Shown here piece by piece: positions 45,818 through 57,519 of a stretch of DNA of 64,000 bases (position 1 is its first letter; each line of letters starts with the position of its first letter). A model generated the notes under the pieces. The model was not told the DNA's origin. It worked only from the letters and a program-made list of their open reading frames with translations, and did no database searches. Both the position numbers and the translations under genes were made by a program. The stretch comes from Dacryopinax spathularia (taxonomy: Eukaryota > Basidiomycota > Dacrymycetes > Dacrymycetales > Dacrymycetaceae): contig JBBPFI010000018.1 of the NCBI GenBank assembly GCA_037974965.1, positions 62,001 through 126,000 of the forward strand. The letters run 5' to 3'.

Positions 45818-46863
45818 AGTGTTGTTAACTTCAGCTAGGTGAGTCGGTACGGTGGTGAAAGGGTGAAGGACACACTCATCTCGGTTGGCCATCCAGGCTG
45901 TATATAAGCCCATTCATGACCGAGTTCTGGAAGGTAAGGCTGGAGCATGCGCCAACGGTCTCGTGCACTGTCTTCCGTCGGTCTAAACCTACGCTAAGCT
46001 TTCTGTCAGCGTTACGGGAGGTGGTTATACCCCAGTAGGAAGGCGAAGAGAAGCGTGAGGTATTCGACATCTCTTGACGCGGGAGAATGATGCCACCAGT
46101 CGGGCCGGTGTGACTTCGTGCCGCCCGCATCCCTCCAGTGGACCCCATCATCGCAACGAGGCAGAACCGCACTTCCCCGGGCGGAAGCCGCAAACGTAAC
46201 AGTGGTACATGAACCATGACAAGTACACAGCGGTGGAGCGTGCGCGACAAGCATTGCGCTTGCCTAGTATGTTTCCGACCCGGCCGTTAGTGCTTCGTGC
46301 ACACCAAGGCCCCGCGGACGGCTCTGGCAACCAGCACAATGATAAAAACCACATTACTACAGAAAATTGACATTCCACGAGTTCCAAAGCCTCCAGCTCC
46401 TTGAGCCGGGAGAAACAGGGATCATGGGAGAAGTGCAAGAAGTTTAGGGTATAAAGCGCAAAGCATATGGCTGGACGGCAAGAATATGGGAGAGGGCATA
46501 GAGAGAAGGTAAGGGTGCAACTTGCCTTAGCGGCCGTTTTCGGTCTTGTCTTGATCTGACGCTAAAAGAGAGCATAGATCCGCAGTCTTGTACGCATTGC
46601 CTGGTGTATGGCGGGGGTGGGGGATTAGACGTGATGGATTGTTCGAAACTCAAGATGAGTTCCGGCACATGCAAAATGCAGGTCATTTCTCGTTTGGGTT
46701 CGTTTCTTCATCAAAGTCTGGCAGGATGGACGGTGGCAGGGTATCGATAGCAACAGCGAGTTCCTAGAAATCCGAATGTGACGGTGAAAATTGCTTGTTT
46801 TCTTGAGTGGGGCGAACAAGCGTACGGAGTCAGACGTACGCATGTAGCGCTGCAGGCGTTCCT
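45818..46863. other. Intergenic region, no supported gene
   Basis: About 1.05 kb between two minus-strand genes. It must hold the promoter of the lactonase-like gene and the 3' UTR of the RRM-R3H gene. Short ORFs on the minus strand (for example 46625-46843) have no recognisable feature. Confidence 0.5.
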
Positions 46864-48876
46864 TCAGATGTCAAGCGGTTGATGAGTGGTGGCTTCTAAG
46901 CCGCTATTTGTGGTTCCGTTGTTTGACTGTGACTGAGTGGTATCAACGGTGCTGCGGCTGCGCCCGAGAAAACCGCTGCCTCCCGCCGCAGATGGGCCGC
47001 GCGGCTGGCGAACAACGCTAGCAGCACTGCTACCACTCGACGCTGTGCTTGCCGTAGATCCGCTGGTCGGAAGGCCATCAGTGCCCATCGGTAATCCCGA
47101 GGGCAAAGCTGGCACCGGTGGCACAGGCACCGGTGGCAATATGGGATTTCCGAACAAAGCGCCAATATCGGCGCCCCTGGTGCGAGGCGGAGTCGACGTT
47201 GATATGGTTGCAAAATGACCGGTTTGGGCGCTGTTGTGTGCAGCATGAAGGTTGGAGTTACTCCGTCGCATAGCAAGCGTAGGCGTGGTCGAAGCAGAGA
47301 GGCCTGGCGCAGCAAGAAAACCATCCGAAAATGGCGAAGTGCTCAAGTGGGATGATCGTAAAGTCGGCATAGACTTCTTCAACCGCAGGGAGGCCATCGT
47401 TGGAGTAGTAGAGTCGCCGGGTGGCGAGAGGAGGTTCTGAGAAGTCGCCCGCGAGAGAGTCGATGGGTGCCGAGCGGGTGTCCGACCTTCCGGAGGCTCG
47501 CGGGTAACAACGGCGTACCGTTCATCTCCGTCACCAACGGAGTAATGATACACGCCAAGCTTTTGTGCAATCAAGTGAACTGTTCGTCGTTGTCTTGCTG
47601 TCAACGTGCGGGAGAAGGCTAGTTCATCCCGCATGCGATCGTCTTTGAAGAGCAAGATACGGGAGTAGATGTCCAGCGTCGTCGGATCGTTCATGTCAAT
47701 CTCTGCAAATGGAGGTAGTCAGAAGCGCAACAGGTCGATCAAGCTCCTTACTCACCGTTTTTATTGGACGTTGTTCCGGACACTGGAGAGGCGACAGACG
47801 AGACGACGTTGTTACCGAGGTTGGTGTTGGCCGGTAACTGGAGCTGTGGTAAGCTCAGTTGCGAAGTATATACACCATTTCCAAGTCCACCGATAAGGCT
47901 GGCCGGCGCTGGCGTGCCTGACATGTTGCCTAGAAGATCGACGCCGTCCGGGCTGCCCCAGGGCGATACAGGACTGATACCACTTGGCAGGGGTGGTGCA
48001 GACACTTGAGGCTGCGGGCTGGGTCGATCGAAGCCCATGCTTCGCATGCGACGCAAAGCTTTCTCGCGCTCTATGCGCTCTTTCTCACCTGCCTGCAATA
48101 CTTTCTTGTATTCTACACGCAACTTTCTTCCTTGCACATCGAAGCCGTTGAGGGCAGCGACAACGGCATCGGCATCGGCAGCCTGCCGAAAGTTGGCGAA
48201 CGCCAATCCGCGGAATGCACCCAGAGCATCCAAATGATAGTTGAATGCGTAGGGAGTGGGGATATTGAGGGATGCCTAACACCACGCGTGTTAGAAGATG
48301 ACATCAAAACGAGGTCCCAGTACGTACGATAATGTCCAGCAGGGTCTCTCGCTTGACATTGAATGGAATATTCTTTATAACGATAGCGGTCGGAATGATG
48401 TCTTCGTCTCCCCCCAACAGTGAGCTGCTCGCCTTCTGCGCAGTCGACACCGAAGCCATGACGTGTTGGGATCCACCATTCAAGCGAGGGGGCGATCCAC
48501 CACTGCTGGAGAGGTCGAAGTCGGCTGTACCCAACGCGGCCGTCGACGCGGAGGAAGGAAGAGAGTTGGGAGGCGAGAGAGATCGGCTTTCGACTCGATT
48601 ATCAGACTCAAGCCACTGCGCCGGAAGTCCGGCACGAGCGGCTTGCTTCTTGTGAGGTGAGTAAGCCGCATTGTAGGCGATGTTGGGCAAAGCAGAGAAA
48701 GGCGATGCGGAGGCGGACGGGTGATGATACCCATAGGGATTCAGCATTGGTTGCTGAGGCGGCGGCGTGGGTATGCCGAAGCCACCAAGCAAGTCTTCAC
48801 GGCGGTACTGAGCTGCCAGTGGTGGAGAGGGACTATCAGAGATGCTCAAGTTGGTGAGGGAAGGTGGGGAGGCCAT
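46864..48876 (-). CDS. RRM-R3H RNA-binding protein, Cip2/Pin4-like
   Basis: Three exons (48876-48328, 48275-47756, 47702-46864) encode 635 residues. After a disordered Ser/Pro-rich N-terminus, an RRM spans ~170-270: RNP2 is AIVIKNIPF, RNP1 is FRGLAFANF, ending in GRKLRVEYKK. A helical segment KERIEREKALRRMRSMGFDR follows. An R3H-type segment lies at ~360-420 (DRMRDELAFSRTLTARQRRTVHLIAQKLGVYH, split here only for description), and the tail is low-complexity. This layout, RRM followed by R3H, is that of S. pombe Cip1/Cip2 and S. cerevisiae Pin4, which bind mRNA in the cytoplasm and act in stress and cell-cycle control. The gene is divergent from striatin with 473 bases between start codons. Confidence 0.88.
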
Positions 48877-49349
48877 TTGCTAAGATGCTCCAGGAGGATA
48901 GGAGGATGATGTATGCGTCTCGGAATGACGGTTGTTGGGGAGTAGGGATAGGAAACGAGCACGAAAGGCGGTGAGCGCGAGAATGAGGTTGGTACGGATA
49001 AGTAAGTGGAGTGTAATAGAGGAAGAGTAGGCGGGGGGGTTGTCGAAGGTGTGAAGTGAGGACGTAGATTGCTGGTCGTCGTTGTACAAAACGTTGTGCA
49101 AAGTGATGAGGAGGTGACAACTGACAATGTCCGTCCCTCCTTTTGGCGGGTGCCCATACGGCATCAATGCCTCATTTGCCTCCGTTTGATCCAGCACGTG
49201 AGGATCGTGCGGTCCTGGAATTGTACGAACGGTCGACCTCATCGCTCGTGCACTCGACTACCTCTACCTTTCCGCTGCTGCTGCTTGTCCGACATTGTCT
49301 ACTTTCTTGTTACAACGGTGCTATAGACAGCGTGCATGGTTAATCTGCC
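48877..49349. promoter_or_regulatory. Divergent promoter between the RRM-R3H gene and striatin
   Basis: A 473-base intergenic stretch between two start codons on opposite strands. The left part, read on the minus strand, is pyrimidine-rich, typical of a fungal 5' UTR. No TATA box is clear. Confidence 0.5.
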
Positions 49350-52348
49350 ATGTTGACCGCCCGTTTTCTCGACCAGCACGCGCAGACCCAGGTCAATCAG
49401 GGCCCGTCCCCGTCATTACCGCCTAACAACGCCCAAAATGTCGCGAACTCCCAGCAACAGCTCCAGCCTGGAGGTGGACCACAAGGAGTCCCAGGTGGAG
49501 GAAACGCAGCACAAAACATTCAAATACCCCCGGCGCCTCCAAAACCGGATATCACACCACCGACAGACTTAACCTTGGCGGGCGTCCTCCACTTCCTCCA
49601 GTCAGAATGGCGCCGGTACGAGCGAGATCGGAACGAATGGGAGATCGAGCGCGCGGAGCTCAGAGCTCGTGTGGCCCTACTGGAAGGAGAAAGGAGGTCA
49701 TTCGACAATGTCAAACTAGACCTCGTGAGGCGCATCAAGATGTTGGAATACGCTCTCAAATCAGAGAGGTACGCATATACCCAAGCTGAATGTAGCAGGG
49801 CTTTATCTGCATATCATAGATCCAAACAGACCTCGTCAGCTGCTGCGATACCAGTCGGTAAATTGGCTTCTCTCCGAAATTCAGATCAGGCTACGGATTC
49901 GGCATCGTCGTCTTCAGAGGCGGCACCGGCGTCCGCGCCAGCCTCGCCGCGCTCCGAACCGGACGCCCTTCCTAATGGTCCCTTGGATCAGGGGGCTAAG
50001 TCTGTGACGTCCGAGCCGTCCCCACCAAAGAACCTGGGTGACCTCAAACCCTTCTCGACAACCCAGTTCAACAAGCAGGGCTTAACAAACCTCAATCTCG
50101 CTGGCCTTGGTGGACCCCCGCCAGGAAAAGACCCCAAATCTCGTGCGCGGTCCCGGGAATACCTCAAAGCATGCCTCCAAGAAGTGAACTATCTCACCTC
50201 TGCATCCGCACTTAACCCTCTTCCAAACCGCGCACTTGTGCCAGCTGCTATCCCTCCCCCTCTATCGCAGGCACCTCCTGTGGACCCGGCGCTGGGCAGG
50301 CCGAGGAGAAGTTTGATTGGTCCGCACGTACCGCCAACCATACCTCAAAGTGCCATGCTTGGAGCCATATCCCCTTACACCGCTGCACCGTCTGCGGGCT
50401 CTTCATCCGGAAGGTCGGAGCCACCTCGCCTCCCTGAGTTGCCTAATGGTCTGCTGGGCGCCCCTCCGCAAGGCACTTCGCCGGCTGAAGTCGTGCCCTT
50501 ATCTGATACCGCCGAGGCATCGAAAGGGCACTCGGTAGAGGCGCCCGTAAGTGAAGGGATAGAAGGCTCAGATTCGGAGATGTCTTCGTCTGTCGCACCT
50601 ACGGCCGGCGGTGTCGTCGCAGAGGCTGCGGTTCTGAGCCGTCCGGGACCTGCGGCTGCCGATACTACTCCGGCTGTCGCGATTTCTCCATCGGAACCAG
50701 CTCTAGCTGACCCACCAACGGAGTCGCCAATACCGGGCCAACAACTTCCTCCCGCTCTTGAGGGGAACGCGAGTAAACAATCTGGTACGCACGACTCGTA
50801 TGAATCAGGATCCCCATCGCGTGAGGGAATGCATCCGCTCGCTCCACAACCCCCGGCGACGTGGGTGCAGGGCGAGCACCATGAGAACAGTCTACCGGAA
50901 GAAGGGGAATGGGCAGAGCGATTGCGGCAGGCCAGAGAGCAGGTGGCGCGAGCTCAACAGGAGGAAGGCGAACTTGATATAGCCGCCGGGCCGGAGGAAG
51001 ACATAGACGGGGAGGAGGACGAAGAGGATGATACCCCGGCGCTCATGGATGGTGAGAGCGTGGGCGTAGAGAGTGGACCTACAGATGAGGACGGGAAGAA
51101 AGTGTGGCAAGCCAGAAGAACATTGAAAAGGTGAGGCTATTCTACCGCCATGTTGTCACTTCTGACACCGTGTAGTCACCTGGATGGTGTCCGTGCGATT
51201 TCCTGGCATTCTCGAGACTGTGCCCTGGCCACCGCGGGCGATGATTGCACTGTCAAATTCTGGAGGTTGGACCCATCCTCAGTGATAAGTCCTCAGTGAG
51301 TGATACTTGTTGCGCCCGTGCGGCATTTCCTATAACGAACATAACAGCTCCCGTCTGGCCTCTGAAGTCGAACCCATTATAACATATCGGGGCCACTCTG
51401 CACCTATTACGTCGCTTGTGCAAACGTCTGCTCCGGCGCAGAAAGTTCTCATTTCGGGGTCGCTTGATGCGACCATCCGCGTCTGGGGGATTCCGGATAA
51501 GGCACATTCGGTGCCGTATACGCCTTTCAACCCTGGATACACGCATCGTGCCACCTTAATAGGGCATGCTGAGGCTGTATGGGCCATTGGTCTGATTCCC
51601 ACCATCAACGCGCCTAGTCGATTGCTTGCCAGTGGGAGTACGGACGGAAGCGTGAAATTATGGGACATTGAAGGCCGTGGCGAGCTTCGCTCTACGTGGA
51701 AATACCATGGCGTCGGCGAAGAAGGTTCGAAGAAGGCTGTGACAGCACTCGAACCCATAAAAACGCAGCCCAGCCTGCTTGCTGTCGCATGGGACAATGC
51801 CGTAATCAAGGTATATGACGTGGAAAGCGGGAAGGAGGTCCTACAGCTGAAAAGTGACACGACTTATGGTAAGCATATGCACTCTCCGTAGTTGCGGAGT
51901 GCTTAATCATGGCCAGACGGTACTCCAAAGACCCAGATCAACAAGGTGGTTTCCCATCCCACTATGCCGTTATTGGTGACTGGGCATGAAGACAAGTACA
52001 TCCGAATCTTTGACCTCAAAACTGGTAAGACCGTACTTCCACATGCGGCCTTGGCTTCCAGCTAATATACTGTCAGGGCAATGCACTCATTCTCAGATGG
52101 CCCATCTGGACGGCGTGACTTCCTTGTCGTTTGACGCACAAGGCTTCCTTCTTGCCACTGGCTCACATGACTGTTCTGTGCGCCTCTGGGATCCCTTCAG
52201 AGATGGAGCTACCTGCATCCAAGAGATATCGAGCCGGCATCGTGTAAAGGCTCACGAAGGTGTCCTCGATGTACAGTTCCATCCTACCATGCAAGTTCTT
52301 GCCAGTGGAGGCGCCGACGGGGTAGTCAAGCTTTACTCGCACGTATAA
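49350..52348 (+). CDS. Striatin (STRIPAK scaffold, WD40)
   Basis: Six exons (49350-49768, 49820-51130, 51176-51295, 51348-51868, 51917-52024, 52077-52348) encode 916 residues. The N-terminal striatin domain is clear: LAGVLHFLQSEWRRYERDR (caveolin-binding-like), a coiled coil ELRARVALLEGERR, then LVRRIKMLEYALKSER. The 51-nt intron at 49769-49819 is in frame and stop-free, but its removal gives LKSER-SKQTSS, matching basidiomycete striatins. A Ser/Pro/Glu-rich linker follows, and from ~residue 577 six or seven WD40 repeats (SHLDGVRAISWH, YRGHSAPITSL, LIGHAEAVWAIGL, GHEDKYIRIFDL, AHLDGVTSLSFD, AHEGVLDVQFHP). Striatin is the regulatory B''' subunit of PP2A in STRIPAK (Neurospora HAM-3, Sordaria PRO11), required for hyphal fusion and fruiting in other fungi. 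Confidence 0.95.
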
Positions 52349-52661
52349 TCAACCTTTACCCTTTTTTACACATCGAGCCTAGATATGCCTAGTCCTTTCG
52401 GAGCTATATCGTACATGCAGTTTTTACCCCCAATCCCAGCAAAACAGTGGCAATGCCGGATCAGGATGGAGTAATTCACTTGATTACTCACCTCGTTTTC
52501 CGAGTCTTATGGCGAATGGACGGTGGATTCGCAACGCATGTAAGCATAGTGCGGGAGTGCGGAGAAGTCCGGTGGGGTAGGCTGGCTTTCCACGTGGCCT
52601 GCATATCGCGGAACACCGGGCGTCATCGCCACAGTTTCCCTGCTTGCCTTCCACCCTCAAC
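52349..52661. promoter_or_regulatory. Short intergenic spacer upstream of the Ede1-like gene
   Basis: 313 bases between the striatin stop and the Ede1-like start on the same strand. It holds the 3' UTR of the former and the promoter of the latter; no element stands out. Confidence 0.4.
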
Positions 52662-55600
52662 ATGGCTAGTACGTCGCAGACACCGGGGTTGACCCGTAGG
52701 CAGGCCTATCTGACCAGACTGTAGATCCAAACTTCACGCCGGATGAGCAAGCCTTCATCAACCAAGTTCTGGCAATAGCAGATCCCAACAAGCTCGGTAT
52801 CGTTCCTGGAGATGTCGCAGTTAACCTCTTTGCGGGGTCGGACATCCCTGCGGACACTCTGGGGGACATTTGGCAAATTGCGGACTCGGAGAACAATGGT
52901 TTTCTCACGAGAAAGGGCTTGGGGATTGCGCTTCGTCTTATGAGCCATGTCCAGTTCGGGGAAACAGTGGCTGAAAGTCTGGTCCATAAGCGTACGCTTG
53001 GCCCGTCTCGCGCATTTCACCGGTAATTGACAGGTCTGCAGCCGCGCCACCTCCGACTATTAAAGGCATCACACCGTTGCCAGTAAAACCCAGCACGCCT
53101 GTGTCGACCCAGCGATCTGTGCCTGCGACGCCGACACCGCGACCGGTCCCCCCGATACCTGCTCGTCCCTCCACCGTTTATGCCCCTTCGCTGCCTCCGC
53201 TCACCGCTGAAGACCGCGCGAAATTTACGCGTATCTTTGCCCAGAGTGGCCCTGTGGCCGGTCTGCTGTCGGGAGAGAAGGCGCGAGACGTCTTTCTCAA
53301 GTCAAGACTACCAGTCGATACCCTGGCGCAGATCTGGGCATTGGCCGACACACAATCACGCGGAGCGCTAGACTTGACCGACTTCATCCTAGGGATGTAC
53401 TTCATACAGTCGATCATGAACAAGTCATTACCCACTCTCCCAGCGACCGTGCCTGCCGAACTTTATGAACAAGCGTCGGGCGGTCGAACTCGAGTGGCTT
53501 CCCCTGCACCCATCTCGCCCATCTCGAGGCAAACTACGGGCTCGCAACCAGTCGTAGCGCACACAACGGGTGGCAGCTTCCAAGGTGCACCTTCACCTTC
53601 ACCGGTCCTTGCTTCCCATGTTCCTTCTGCAAATCCCACCGCCGGTCAGCGAATCGGGAGTATCACACGGATGGCCCCCTTGTCGACCGGTTCGACTATC
53701 GCCTCTCCATGGGTTACGCAGCCCCAGCCGTCGCCTGCATCGACCTGGGACATCACAAGCGCGGAAAAGGCCACGTATGATCAGTTCTTCGCCTCTCTTG
53801 ACAAAACCAACGCCGGCTTCATCACTGGTGACATTGCCGTGCCTTTTATGCTGGAATCCAAACTGCCCGAGAGCACACTGGCCCATATTTGGTGAGTGTG
53901 CAGACGCAATTGGTTAGCAAAGGCTTACCGGCCTTCTCAAGGGACCTTGCTGATATCGATAACACTGGCCAACTAGACAGGGATGGCTTCGCTGTTGCAA
54001 TGCATCTGATCAACGGCCAGCTGGCTGGCAAGGAGCTACCTTCAACATTGCCTCCTTCGCTCGTGCCCCCATCCAAGAGAGTTGCAGCCACTCAGCCAGC
54101 TCAGTCGCGACCAGCGGATGATCTTTTCTCTCTTTTCGATGATCAGCCTGCGGTTCAGCCGCCAGTCCCTGCGCAAGCTTCGTCACCAACCAATCGTCCC
54201 CCGCCAGTTGGTACTGCGTCCAGGGCGGGCGCCACATCAGCAACGATTGCGCCGCAGCATCTTCCTGATCTGTTAGGCGATGATGATATTGCCGAGTCCG
54301 CGCCTCAACTTCCGGATCGCTCTGTGGAGGTTGGCAATCTGCAGAACCAGCTTGCTTCGACTCAACGTTCTGTGGAGAAGTCCAAAGCTGAGCGGGAGCC
54401 TTTGGAAAAACAGGTAGCGGATTATGCTGCCCAAATAGCTCAACTTGAATCCCAACTCGCCGCGGCAAAAGCCGCTCACGATGCTGAAACACAGCTCTTA
54501 TCGAATGTTAGGACGCGGTCAGCGGAACAGGCAGAGCAGATTCGGAAGCTGAAAGAAGAGCTTATTCGCGCTGAAAGCGATCTCAGTGCTTTGCGTCTCG
54601 AGAAGACGGAAATCGAAACTGCACTCTTGCGGGACAAGGAGGATGTGCGGGACATGCAGAAGAAAATGAAAGCCATCGGCGACGACACAGAAAAGGTCAA
54701 AGCTGAGTTGGAGAAGGTGAAAACCGATGCGCGGTTGCAGAAAGGCCTCGTCGCCATTGCCAAGAAACAGTTAGCAACAGCCGAAGCAGAAAGGGCCAAA
54801 ATTCTGGAGGCTCTGGAAGCAGCTCACACAGAGGTAGAGGAAGCAAAGCGGCAGGCGAAGGAGGCAGAGGAGGCGGCGGCAGGCGTCCTGGCATCCATTC
54901 CCGAACCGAGCCCCCCAAGGCCAGTTGCGCCTGAAGCAAGGTCAGCCGACCGTGCTTTGTCACCTAGTCTGGAGAAGCCAATGGCCATACCTCTTCCGGA
55001 GACGCCTGAACCTGGTGCTGCACCCTCGATCACCTCATCCAAAAGCAACAATCCGTTCGATAGGCTCACCCGTGGCATGAGTTCTGGTGTCAGCACCCCT
55101 CGTTCCTTGACATCCGCCCTCCCGGCAAGTTCGACGGTACCGAGTGCGGCAGAAAATACTCGCCCCAGTAGCGCCGGCGGCGTAACACCCACAAGCGGGT
55201 TGCTCCTTGCGGATGCGAATCCTCTAACTACATCGAATCCTCCATCTGCTGAGGCAGCAGAGGATCCATTTCGGCCCGGCGATGCCGCACCCAAGAGCTC
55301 AACGACCGGATCTGCGAACACCTTTGATGACATCTTTGGACCCGACAAGGTGGGCGGGATGGAATCGACACCCAACGTAGCTGTCCAGCCAGCGGAGCAA
55401 ACACCTACATCCGAGGGCAATCAGGAGCGAGTTCAGGATCCCCTTCAGGATGTCAGTGACGACAACGATGACGCCCTACAGCACGCTGAGGTGCAATTTC
55501 CTCCCATAGAGGGGCGCTCGGGTGCACAGGAAGACCTGCCTCCGTTACATGAGCTCGAGGCAGCTGATGATGACTCGAGCGAGGATGACTTCAAGAGCGC

Positions 55601-56531
55601 TCCTCAAACGGCGCATTCTGCCATAGTGTCAACCTCGCCAGTGACAGATGCAGCGGGTGGCCCTGCGCCAGTCGGTGAAAACTCCGCACCGTCCAAAGAC
55701 TCCCTATCGGCAGGGGAAGACGGAACGCCACGTACGCCCATGCGGCCCGATATCCCGGAGGCAGGCATGACCCTGTCCAGTCCTAGTTTGGCGCCACCGT
55801 TGGACGATGACTTCTTCGAGACAGCGTCAGCGCCTACCTCGGATACTGTGGATGTTTCTGCCGGTCGTTCTGCTGCCTTGAATGACTTCGACGAAGCACT
55901 AGGTCAGATGCCAGCCAGCGCGACCACAGCTAACGTGTTTCAATTCGACTCTGCTTTCGGGGATCGACCCGCTGCCTCCCCGTCAAGACCCGTACACGCG
56001 CCGGTCAACGGGACCGCGGGATCCGGCAGTGGTCAGGTCAATGGTGGTGCTGCATCATTTGGGCCAGTCTCCATGGGCCCAGTCGACGACTTCGATGGCC
56101 TCTTGCCCGAAGGCGGCGGCATGAATGGGTCGGCGCTCACTCAATCATCAACTGCCCCCTCCCTGTCCTTCGATGACGCCTTTGTTGTTGCTCCCGTTCC
56201 CATATCCACTCCAACTCCAGTTCAGCCCCCTAGACCGGAAGGTACTCGCAACATCTTTGCCGCTAATATGCCTTCACCGAGGACGTCTCGAAAGATCTCA
56301 TCCAAGAACAAAGGACTGATCCTCAACCCGAACATGCCAGCTGTCTTTCACTCTGAGCTCGCCCCGCCCCCGACGCAGAGAACGGAAGGAGCGACGACTC
56401 CTGCACTTCCAGACGATGTCGATGCGGTAAAACAGTTGTGCAACATGGGATTCACTCGATCTCAAGCGGTGGAGGCGCTGGAGAAATACGGCTACGACGT
56501 CTCGAAGGCCCTCAATTCTCTGCTCCGATAG
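52662..56531 (+). CDS. EDE1: Ede1/Eps15-like endocytic scaffold (EH x3, coiled coil, UBA)
   Basis: Four exons (52662-52668, 52725-52991, 53042-53891, 53942-56531) encode 1,237 residues. The first coding exon is 7 nt and splices to give MANPNFTPDEQAF, the expected start of the first EH domain. EH1 spans ~1-95 (DTLGDIWQIADSENNGFLT), EH2 ~144-235 (DTLAQIWALAD), EH3 ~330-425 (TLAHIWDLADIDNTGQLDRD). A long coiled coil follows (~510-660, Glu/Lys/Gln/Leu heptads). The rest is acidic and disordered, with NPF and DPF-like peptides. The last 40 residues form a UBA domain (VKQLCNMGFTRSQAVEALEK). Ede1 arrives early at clathrin-mediated endocytic sites at the plasma membrane, binds NPF adaptors through EH domains and ubiquitin through UBA. 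Two acceptors are non-obvious (CTGCAG at 53041, TCAAG at 53941) but are required by frame. Confidence 0.94.
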
Positions 56532-56747
56532 AGCACAAGTATCTACTTATCGTACATTCAGCTTCCCCGTTGTTTCACACTCTCCGCTTTGACTAATGAG
56601 ACAGTGACCCTTTGAATGAGATCAAGTGACTTTCTGATGAGGTTACTTCGATAGAAAGTGGAGCTTGACGTGAACCAAGAAACGGTCGGTTTGACTCTCG
56701 TGATAGTTGTACTCAGGACCACTTGAGTGCTCAGTGGTTGTTGTGCT

Positions 56748-57396
56748 TCAACGGATAATACTCTGTTGGCCACGGATGGCAAGATATTCCTGCGCTGCAC
56801 CGGGAGGCTGCGAGATTCGTAAGGATGCTATCCGTTGAAAGGATCGATGGCGTCTTACCAGACTTTTGATAATCTCGTATACAGCCTTGTTGTGGTACCG
56901 TAGCTTCGAATGCGGGTCTGTATAAGGAGCCTAAGCGAGGTGAGCCGCTTCCGATGAAACATGTCGAGACAACTACTACCTCCAGACCGGTTACGTCGCA
57001 GTATCGTTTCTGTGGAAGTAAGGACAGAGGTGCTTCGATAGATATGTCTTTGCAGCTGTATATTGGTAGCTATACCAACCGGGTAGAGGCCTGCAACTCA
57101 CAGGTAGGAATGTCCGCAATGGTATTGCCGGCTTCCCGCTTCATCCGTTCCCGCTCTCGCTCGGCTGCTAGTATTTGCTTGGTTGTCCGGAGCTTCTTCG
57201 ATTGCGGTCGAATGTATCGTGCACTCTTGAACGGTCGAGGAATGTGAAGAAATGACAGTCTTTCTGCCTCTGTCTGTCAAAGGTTGGTTCGATCGGGGAG
57301 CTTTCATGCAAATCAGTTGAACATCACCTGTTCAGAGATGCCTTCGTTGTTCTCCGTCGCCCCTTGAGACTTACGAGTGGACTTTTTAGGCGCCAT
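56748..57396 (-). CDS. IES6: INO80 complex subunit Ies6 (YL1 C-terminal domain)
   Basis: Five short exons (57396-57328, 57273-57102, 57047-56980, 56930-56859, 56807-56748) encode 146 residues; none is long enough to stand out alone, but all phases agree. After a basic N-terminus (MAPKKSTRKS) come RPFKSARYIRPQSKKLRTTK and KQILAAERERERM, then the YL1_C domain: YISIEAPLSLLPQKRYCDV, TGLEAPYTDPHSKLRYHNK and VYEIIKSLPPGAAQEYLAI. This is the order seen in Ies6/INO80C, a subunit of the nuclear INO80 chromatin remodeller that works with Arp5 to move nucleosomes. Length is typical for fungal Ies6. The gene is divergent from cyclophilin H, with only 123 bases between start codons. The exon 3 acceptor is AAG. 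Confidence 0.92.
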
Positions 57397-57519
57397 GGCT
57401 CGTGAACGAGCGTGATGCGTGGAACTCGTACCAACCAGTTGTATGTCAGTGTGTCTGCGTGCGCGAGGGATCGGATGTGGCTGTGCTCTGGTAATCGTGT
57501 CTCTTTGTTAGTAACCACC
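57397..57519. promoter_or_regulatory. Compact bidirectional promoter of IES6 and cyclophilin H
   Basis: Only 123 bases separate the start codons of the divergent IES6 and cyclophilin H genes. Both promoters and both 5' UTRs must overlap here or extend into the neighbouring gene. No TATA box is visible. Confidence 0.55.
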
